NCBI GenBank assembly: GCA_012842725.1 | Contig: DUSG01000120.1 | Coordinates: 1-12,028, forward strand | DNA: 12,028 bases | Source of the DNA: Clostridiales bacterium | GTDB lineage: Bacteria > Bacillota > Clostridia > Lutisporales > Lutisporaceae | Reading direction: 5' to 3' | Part shown: positions 6,818 to 12,028 of the stretch, one piece after another | Layout of the letters: every line of letters begins with the position of its first letter | How positions within the stretch are numbered: position 1 is the stretch's first letter | Program-made: the position numbers and the translations under genes | Notes under the pieces: model-generated | What the model was told of the DNA's origin: nothing | Database searches by the model: none | Seen by the model: only the letters and a program-made list of their open reading frames with translations

Positions 6818-7099
6818 ATGATTATAGGGACGGCTAAAGTTTATCTGTATGCGGATTGGGTTCATTCTCTTAAGGAAAAAAGAATGATAGTACAGAGTAT
6901 TATCGATAAGGTCAGGCAGAGATATAATGCATCCATTGCTGAAGTGGAAGACCTTGATTTGCATCAGTCCATTGTTTTAGGAATTGCTTGTGTAAGTAAT
7001 AGTACCAAGCATTCCAATTCATGCATTCAGAAAGTTGTTGAATATATAGAAGAGAATACAGAGGCTGTTGTTCAAAATATTGAGATAGAGATACTTTGA
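6818..7099 (+). CDS. DUF503 (YlxP-like) small protein
   Basis: A 93-residue protein starting at ATG with AAGGG seven bases upstream. The sequence pattern MIIGTAKVYLYADWVHSLKE, then KRMIVQSIIDKVRQRYN, then AEVEDLDLHQSIVLGIACVS matches DUF503 end to end at the usual length. The Bacillus member YlxP (RbfB) sits between infB and rbfA and is linked to ribosome maturation; here the gene is outside that context, between a CoA-binding protein and a hydrolase. The expected DxWQ-like residues appear as EDLDLHQ. Its function in this setting is unknown. No terminator separates it from the next gene, 29 bases downstream, so the two are probably cotranscribed. Confidence 0.88.
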   Translation: MIIGTAKVYLYADWVHSLKEKRMIVQSIIDKVRQRYNASIAEVEDLDLHQSIVLGIACVSNSTKHSNSCIQKVVEYIEENTEAVVQNIEIEIL

Positions 7100-7128
7100 T
7101 AAAATATAGGGAAGAAAGGGAGGATACA

Positions 7129-7677
7129 GTGGATAAGTATTATCTGAATAGAGATGAAGCCATATTGTTAATCATTGATATACAGGAGAAGCTTGTCCCT
7201 GCAATTAGTCAGGGCCAGATGGTCATAAAGAATACAAACTTGTTGATTAAAGCAGCAAGTATCATGGATATTCCAATAGTTGTTACTGAACAATATCCAA
7301 AAGGCCTTGGATCTACTGTGCCTGAAATACAGCAAAATTTAGAAGGAATACATAAATGTGACAAACTGACCTTTTCTGCGTGCACCCAGGATGTCATGGA
7401 GAGCCTGAAGAAAACTGGCAGAAAGAAAGTAATAATTACAGGAATGGAAACTCATGTATGTGTTTTCCAGACAGTGAGAGATTTATTGAAGCAAGGCTAT
7501 TATGTATTTATAGCAGCGGATTCTGTAAGCTCGAGAACAGAAGAAAACAAACGCAATGGGCTTGAACTTATGAGGGATATGGGAGCAGTTATAAGCAATA
7601 CGGAAACAATAATTTTTGATTTGTTGAAACAAGCGGGCACTGAAGAGTTCAAGGTTTTATCCAAGCTGATAAAGTAG
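7129..7677 (+). CDS. Isochorismatase-family cysteine hydrolase
   Basis: A 182-residue cytosolic hydrolase. GTG 7129 is chosen because AAGGGAGG at 7116-7123 is just upstream; an earlier in-frame TTG at 7096 overlaps the stop of the DUF503 gene and has no RBS. The catalytic triad of the family is visible: D17 in LLIIDIQEKL, K79 in CDKLTFSAC and C111 in GMETHVCV, which also carries the expected cis-peptide region. ADSVSSRTEENKRNGLELMR and GAVISNTETIIFDLL are typical of the subgroup often annotated as YcaC-like or nicotinamidase-related amidases. The substrate, an amide or an enol ether such as isochorismate, cannot be told from the sequence. No menaquinone or siderophore genes are nearby, so isochorismate is unlikely. 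It is the last gene of its cluster. Confidence 0.9.
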   Translation: MDKYYLNRDEAILLIIDIQEKLVPAISQGQMVIKNTNLLIKAASIMDIPIVVTEQYPKGLGSTVPEIQQNLEGIHKCDKLTFSACTQDVMESLKKTGRKKVIITGMETHVCVFQTVRDLLKQGYYVFIAADSVSSRTEENKRNGLELMRDMGAVISNTETIIFDLLKQAGTEEFKVLSKLIK

Positions 7678-7713
7678 CATGATAAATTACAATGGTCGTT
7701 AATATATCAATTA

Positions 7714-7722
7714 TGATATAAT
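7714..7722 (+). promoter_or_regulatory. Extended -10 promoter of the EamA-patatin operon
   Basis: TGATATAAT is an extended -10, the same 9-mer as at 4510 and 5864. It lies 46 bases before the TTG start at 7769. The -35 region is poor, which is usual for extended -10 promoters. AAGGTGGG at 7755-7762 is the ribosome binding site. Confidence 0.5.
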
Positions 7723-7768
7723 TTAATATATATAAAATATTTAGAATTGCTAAGAAGGTGGGTAAAAA

Positions 7769-8686
7769 TTGAAAAAACAAGAGGTTAAGTCTGCTTTGCT
7801 CTTATTGCTGACAGCGGCTATATGGGGTTTTGCCTTTGTCGCCCAGAGGGTTGGTATGCAGCATATGGGAGCTTTTACATTTAATGGACTTAGATTTATG
7901 TTGGGAAGTATATCCTTATTGCCGATTCTGTATATTACAGGCAAGAAATCACAAGAATCAAAGGGTGATAAAAAGGAAATCTCCGATAATAAAACCGTTG
8001 TGGTTGCAGGTGCAATAGTCGGAAGCGTTTTATTTATTGCAGCATCCTTACAGCAGGTAGGCCTGATTTATACAACAGCGGGTAAAGCAGGCTTTATTAC
8101 TGGTCTTTATATAGTTTTTGTTCCTATATTGGGTTTATTTGTTAAGCAGAAAACAAATGTTACTACATGGTTAGGAGTTTTTGTCGCAGCTATTGGTTTA
8201 TATTTTTTGAGCGTAAATGAAGGTTTTTATATCGAATTCGGTGATTTGCTTGAAACTATAGGTGCAATATTCTGGGCCGTTCATATTCTCGTTATTGACC
8301 ATTTTACGAAGAAAGTGGATGCACTTAAGTTATCCTTTGCACAGTATATTACTTGTTCTGTACTAAGTCTTATTACTGCATTTATTTTTGAGGATATCAG
8401 TCTTGGAGTTATCCCCCAGGCCATAGTACCTTTACTTTACGGTGGTATTATGTCTGTGGGTGTTGCATATACTTTGCAGGTTGTTGCCCAAAAACATGCA
8501 AAGCCATCCCATGCAGCAATTGCTTTGAGCATGGAGTCTGTATTTGCCAGTATAGGAGGCTTGTTATTACTGGGCGAAATATTGCCATTGAGAGGATATT
8601 TTGGTTGTGCTCTGATGTTGGCAGGAATGCTGTTATCACAATATGAGAATTTTGCAAAGCCAGTAGCAGAAAGTAAAAGTGTATGA
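7769..8686 (+). CDS. EamA/DMT superfamily transporter
   Basis: A 305-residue membrane protein starting at TTG with a good RBS. It has about ten hydrophobic segments arranged as two EamA repeats. The first begins with LLLLLTAAIWGFAFVAQRVG and FNGLRFMLGSISLLPI; the second begins near EFGDLLETIGAIFWAVHILV. KPSHAAIALSMESVFASIGG, then LLLGEILPLRGYFGCALMLA is the classic end of the second repeat. Family knowledge: drug/metabolite transporters export or import amino acids, nucleobases, sugars or drugs across the cytoplasmic membrane; the substrate is not predictable here. A hydrophilic Lys-rich loop of about 20 residues lies after the second segment. The patatin-like gene follows 15 bases downstream, so the two are probably one operon. 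Confidence 0.92.
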   Translation: MKKQEVKSALLLLLTAAIWGFAFVAQRVGMQHMGAFTFNGLRFMLGSISLLPILYITGKKSQESKGDKKEISDNKTVVVAGAIVGSVLFIAASLQQVGLIYTTAGKAGFITGLYIVFVPILGLFVKQKTNVTTWLGVFVAAIGLYFLSVNEGFYIEFGDLLETIGAIFWAVHILVIDHFTKKVDALKLSFAQYITCSVLSLITAFIFEDISLGVIPQAIVPLLYGGIMSVGVAYTLQVVAQKHAKPSHAAIALSMESVFASIGGLLLLGEILPLRGYFGCALMLAGMLLSQYENFAKPVAESKSV

Positions 8687-8701
8687 TGGGAGATATAGGC
8701 C

Positions 8702-10030
8702 ATGGAAGGGTATGGTCTTGTTCTAGGAGGCGGAGGAGCTAAAGGTTCATATGAAATAGGGGTATGGAAAGCTTTACGTGAGCTGGAAATACCTCTAATT
8801 GCTGTTGCTGGAACGTCAGTAGGCGCTTTAAACGGTGCCATGATAATCCAGAATGATTATGATAAAGCATTGAAATTATGGACCAGCATATCCATTGAAG
8901 CCATAATAAACATGAACAAAGCCACATCGGTTTTTGAGCCTCATGATATAAAAGAAGAAATAGTAAAACTTGTCAAAGCTGTCATAAACTCAGGTGGATT
9001 GGACGCAGCTCCGCTGAAGAAACTGCTTTTGGAAATCATTGATGAACAGAAGATAAGAAATTCACATATGGATTTCGGTATAGTTACTTTTTCATTGACG
9101 GATTTAAAACCGATAACCTTATTCAAAGAAGATATTCCGGAAGGCAAGATGGTGGATTATCTTTTAGCCAGCGCTTCGTTTCCTGCTTTTAGGCCTATGG
9201 AGATAAACGGAAAAAAATTCATCGATGGAGCTGTATATGATAATATTCCCGTATCGCTAATGCTGCAAAGGAAAATATACGATGTGATTGCAGTGGATAT
9301 ATCAGGAGTAGGAAGAGTCAGGAAGGTAAAAGATAGAGATTTGAATATCATAAGAATAAAGAATTCTGAGGATTTAGGACCTTTGTTGGCTTTTGATGTG
9401 GAAAGAGTTAAAAGAAATATTGAAATAGGATATTATGATACCATGAAAGCTTTTGGCAAGTATAAAGGCAAATATTATTACTTAACAGATACCAACAGTA
9501 GCATAAAGCTAGATGAGAATCATGTCAGGCTGGCTTATAGTTTGCTGGGAATAGATTGGGATAAAAGACAAAGCCCTCAAAACAGATTTATTATATATAA
9601 ATTGATCAGGAATCTGAAAAAATACTCTCATGACGGTAAATTCAGAAATACTGGTGGAGTTATCTTAGCAGCAGCGGAAATAACAGCGGAAGTTATGGGC
9701 ATAGAAAGACTTAAAGAGTATACTTCCGATGATTTAATCAGTATGATAATTGAACATTATAATTTGAACAAAACAGATAAAGCTTTGGAGGATTTTGCTA
9801 ATATAATAGAAACTCAGATTTGGAATACAAATAGATATAGTTTTACTGAAAAAATGAAAAAGACCATAACTGAAAGTAAATTTGCAGCTCTTTACAGCGC
9901 AGATGTGAATGATTTGTCTGAAAGAACTGTACTTTACAGAAGGTTACTTGCTCTCACTTACCCAAAGGTTTGTATTGCAAATATATTTTTAGCCTTTCTA
10001 TTAAACATCCATTTGGACAATAAAATATGA
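8702..10030 (+). CDS. Patatin-like phospholipase with long C-terminal helical region
   Basis: A 442-residue protein starting at ATG with GGGAG about nine bases upstream. The N-terminal 260 residues form a patatin domain: the oxyanion loop GGGGAKGSYEIG at 9-20, the nucleophile elbow GTSVG at 37-41 with S39, and the DGA motif at 175-177 with D175 completing the Ser-Asp dyad; LLASASFPAFRPMEI precedes it as usual. Family knowledge: such enzymes hydrolyse acyl ester bonds of phospholipids or other lipids. No signal peptide is seen, so it is probably cytosolic or membrane-associated. The region from about 270 to 442 is a Lys/Glu-rich, helical extension that I do not recognise, with a hydrophobic end (IANIFLAFLLNI) that might touch the membrane. 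It shares an operon with the EamA transporter. Confidence 0.9.
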   Translation: MEGYGLVLGGGGAKGSYEIGVWKALRELEIPLIAVAGTSVGALNGAMIIQNDYDKALKLWTSISIEAIINMNKATSVFEPHDIKEEIVKLVKAVINSGGLDAAPLKKLLLEIIDEQKIRNSHMDFGIVTFSLTDLKPITLFKEDIPEGKMVDYLLASASFPAFRPMEINGKKFIDGAVYDNIPVSLMLQRKIYDVIAVDISGVGRVRKVKDRDLNIIRIKNSEDLGPLLAFDVERVKRNIEIGYYDTMKAFGKYKGKYYYLTDTNSSIKLDENHVRLAYSLLGIDWDKRQSPQNRFIIYKLIRNLKKYSHDGKFRNTGGVILAAAEITAEVMGIERLKEYTSDDLISMIIEHYNLNKTDKALEDFANIIETQIWNTNRYSFTEKMKKTITESKFAALYSADVNDLSERTVLYRRLLALTYPKVCIANIFLAFLLNIHLDNKI

Positions 10031-10088
10031 CCATCTTATGTTTCATTTAAAGAGTCAATATGGTAGAATCATTATGGACAATAAAATA
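10014..10088. repeat. Pair of 14-bp direct repeats around the patatin stop codon
   Basis: TGGACAATAAAATA occurs at 10014-10027, covering the last codons and the first base of the patatin stop codon, and again at 10075-10088 just before the Na+/phosphate gene. The copies are 61 bases apart. They may mark a small local duplication. The spacer holds TAGAAT at 10064-10069 as a weak -10 candidate; no terminator hairpin is seen. Confidence 0.45.
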
Positions 10089-10110
10089 ACATGTAATTAT
10101 GGGGGCGAAT

Positions 10111-11796
10111 ATGAAAGATTTAATTTTTGGCCTAATAGGCGGAACGGCTCTTCTTATGTATGGAGTTGACACCATGGGGGAGGGCTTAGAGAGAGCTTCT
10201 GGTGCAATGATGAAGAAACTGCTCTCTATATTAACGGGCAAAGTCTGGAGCGCATTTCTGGTGGGGACTTTTTTAACAGCATTGGTTCAAAGCAGTACAG
10301 CAATAACTGTTTTGACAGTAGGTTTTGTTAATGCAGGATTGATGAAATTACCTCAGGCTATTGGAATTATATATGGGGCAAATATTGGAACTACTATTAC
10401 TGCTCAATTGATGGCGTTTAGTTTTAATTTTAAGTTGACAGAAGTAGCATTACCTGTTTTGGGAATTGGTTTTACAATCAATTATTTTGCAAAAAACAGA
10501 ACAATAAAGAATTTCGGACAGGCATTAATGGGCTTTGGAATGATGTTTTTAGGTCTTAAAATCCTCAATCAGGGTATTCCCTTCATGCAGCAGAGTCCTA
10601 CTCTTAGATATTTTTTTGAGACCTATGCTTCAATTCCTATTATAGGTATTCTATTAGGTGCAGTGGCAACTGCCATGGTACATAGCAGTGCGGCTACAGT
10701 GGGTTTGGTAATGATTCTGGGACAAGCGGAGCTTATCGATCTCACATCTGCTGTGGCAATTATGTTAGGGGATAATATAGGAACCTGCATAACAGCACAA
10801 CTGGCTAGCCTTTCGGGAAATATTCATGCCAGAAGAACGGCGTGGGCACATACACTTTATAATATTTTCGGGGTTATTATTGTAGCACTGGTATTGCCAT
10901 ATTTTGTAAGGCTCATTGAGATTACAACAGCCTATTTTCAACCAAACGGTGATATAGGTACCCAAATTGCCAATTCTCATACATTATTCAATATCCTCAG
11001 TGCCATAGTATTTCTCCCCATTACGAAATATTATGTTAAGTTTCTTGAAACCATTATAAAAGGTAAAGGTATGGAACATGAGCTTCAATCGGTATACCTG
11101 GATAGGCTTCTGATGGATACTCCGGCAGCTGCATTTAAAGCTGCTATTGAAGAGGTAATAAGGGGAACTGAAATAACAAAGAATATGATGAAAAATGTTA
11201 TGGAGGCATTGTTTGAAAACGATATAAATAAGATTGAGCAGGTCAATAAAGATGAAGAAATAGTCAATCAACTTCAAAAGGATATTACCAATTATATGGT
11301 GGAATTATCCCGGAAACCTCTTTCAGATACTAATTCCATCATAGTTCATGGCATGATAAGCAGCATTAACAATATTGAAAGAATGGGAGACCATATTACA
11401 GATGTGGCAAGACTGGTAGAGAGCAAAATAAAAAAGAATCTTGTATTTTCAGATGCTGCCATTGAAGAATTGAAGCAGTTGATAGAATTGATAAGTTGGA
11501 TGTATGATAATACAATAATTTTATTAAAGGAGAGAAATCTGGAACTGGTTAAGTCAACTATAGAACTGGAAGATAAGGTTGATGATTTGTGTAAGGAATT
11601 TGCGAATAATCACATAATAAGGTTGGAAGCAGGAAAATGTAGTGTTGAATCAGGAGTAATATTCCTTGACATAATAAATCATTTTGAAAGGATTGCCGAC
11701 CATATACATAAAGTCTGTCTATTGTCTAAAGATGAGCTTCAGGGTGTGCTCAGACCAATTGAGATAAGTACGGTTGATGCAGTCGAGGTTCGGTAG
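10111..11796 (+). CDS. Na+/phosphate cotransporter with C-terminal PhoU domain (NptA/YjbB type)
   Basis: A 561-residue protein. ATG 10111 is chosen because GGGGGCG lies 3 to 9 bases before it; the in-frame ATG at 10099 has no RBS. Two inverted transport repeats are visible: ALVQSSTAITVLTVGF near 58-73 followed by GANIGTTITAQ at 89-99, and MVHSSAATVGLVMILG near 189-204 followed by GDNIGTCITAQ at 220-230. These QSSTA/HSSAA and GxNIGT motifs mark the NptA/SLC34-like Na+/Pi family. About eight or more membrane segments end near 315. Residues from about 335 on are helical and resemble PhoU (NIERMGDHITDVARLVESKI, and later HFERIADHIHKVCLL), with the E/DxxxD-type metal-binding residues. Role: sodium-coupled phosphate movement, probably gated by the PhoU part. 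The next gene starts two bases after the stop. Confidence 0.93.
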   Translation: MKDLIFGLIGGTALLMYGVDTMGEGLERASGAMMKKLLSILTGKVWSAFLVGTFLTALVQSSTAITVLTVGFVNAGLMKLPQAIGIIYGANIGTTITAQLMAFSFNFKLTEVALPVLGIGFTINYFAKNRTIKNFGQALMGFGMMFLGLKILNQGIPFMQQSPTLRYFFETYASIPIIGILLGAVATAMVHSSAATVGLVMILGQAELIDLTSAVAIMLGDNIGTCITAQLASLSGNIHARRTAWAHTLYNIFGVIIVALVLPYFVRLIEITTAYFQPNGDIGTQIANSHTLFNILSAIVFLPITKYYVKFLETIIKGKGMEHELQSVYLDRLLMDTPAAAFKAAIEEVIRGTEITKNMMKNVMEALFENDINKIEQVNKDEEIVNQLQKDITNYMVELSRKPLSDTNSIIVHGMISSINNIERMGDHITDVARLVESKIKKNLVFSDAAIEELKQLIELISWMYDNTIILLKERNLELVKSTIELEDKVDDLCKEFANNHIIRLEAGKCSVESGVIFLDIINHFERIADHIHKVCLLSKDELQGVLRPIEISTVDAVEVR

Positions 11797-11798
11797 TT

Positions 11799-12028
11799 AT
11801 GAAGGAATTTTTCAGCGTATATTATCGAGGTGAACCTTTTATACTTTTTTCAAAAGTACATATTATAGCACTTATACTTATTCTTTCCGTCAATATACTG
11901 ATATATTTTGTGAAAGATAAATTAGCGGAAGATAGAATAGATAAGTTTTTCAGAAACCTTATAGCTTCAGCTCTGTTGATTACAGAGCTTTCTTTTCAGC
12001 TGTGGTGCGGATTTACAGGAGTCTGGAC
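11799..12028 (+). CDS. TIGR02206/YwaF-like integral membrane protein, N-terminal part (3' end outside window)
   Basis: An open frame from ATG 11799 to the end of the window, 76 codons plus two bases. It begins MKEFFSVYYRGEPFILFSKV, then a hydrophobic segment HIIALILILSVNILIYFV, a charged loop and a second hydrophobic segment ending LSFQLWCGFTGVW. This layout and the QLW..TG.W motif fit the TIGR02206 (TP0381/YwaF) family of membrane proteins of unknown function. It starts two bases after the stop of the Na+/phosphate gene, so translation is likely coupled; the only RBS-like sequence, GAGG, is 10 or more bases upstream. The product's job is unknown, and the C-terminal two thirds is not visible. 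Confidence 0.7.
   Translation, partial: MKEFFSVYYRGEPFILFSKVHIIALILILSVNILIYFVKDKLAEDRIDKFFRNLIASALLITELSFQLWCGFTGVW

Noticed and set aside
7096..7128. Earlier TTG start for the isochorismatase-type gene
   Set aside because: It overlaps the stop codon of the preceding gene and the clear RBS at 7116-7123 lies downstream of it, in front of the GTG at 7129.
8437..8841. 134-codon minus-strand frame across the EamA-patatin junction
   Set aside because: It is opposite two well-supported genes, is proline-rich in a way that reflects the other strand, and has no start signal.

Overview
The window looks like a chromosomal segment from a low-GC, Gram-positive anaerobe of the class Clostridia. The evidence is AT-rich intergenic DNA, strong AGGAGG-type ribosome binding sites, frequent TTG and GTG starts, a spore/cell-wall type family 18 glycosidase, and family choices (MTA/SAH deaminase, YlxP-like DUF503, DUF401, TIGR02206) common in clostridial genomes. 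The species cannot be named from the sequence alone. No phage genes, transposase, CRISPR array, tRNA or rRNA was seen.

Left part (1-2627): the 3' end of an MTA/SAH deaminase-type amidohydrolase (mtaD-like), then a 509-base gap. The gap contains a GC-richer 206-bp element (544-749) with perfect 17-bp inverted terminal repeats that can fold into a long stem topped by two hairpins. It is either a MITE-like repeat or a structured RNA. A secreted or membrane-anchored GH18 enzyme with stalk domains follows and ends at a strong hairpin.

Middle part (2687-6324): a YdjM/DUF457-type membrane hydrolase on the minus strand faces away from an unrecognised gene at 3370. The reading frame of that gene continues in phase through two TAA codons to 4320 and is then closed by a rho-independent terminator, so it is probably a broken 316-codon gene. 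Next come a DUF401 membrane transporter-like protein and a short GNAT protein that has both ends of an acetyltransferase domain but lacks the acetyl-CoA-binding middle. This stretch holds the clearest signs of gene decay.

Right part (6410-12028): ordinary housekeeping-type operons. One reads CoA-binding protein, DUF503/YlxP-like protein, isochorismatase-type hydrolase. A second reads EamA/DMT transporter, patatin-like phospholipase. A third reads Na+/phosphate cotransporter with a PhoU domain, then the start of a TIGR02206 (YwaF-like) membrane protein cut by the window end. Extended -10 promoter elements with the same 9-mer, TGATATAAT, lie upstream of the DUF401, GNAT and EamA genes.

I found no convincing new multi-gene system. 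The most unusual items are the folded 206-bp element, the two-stop gene at 3370-4320 and the internally deleted GNAT gene.
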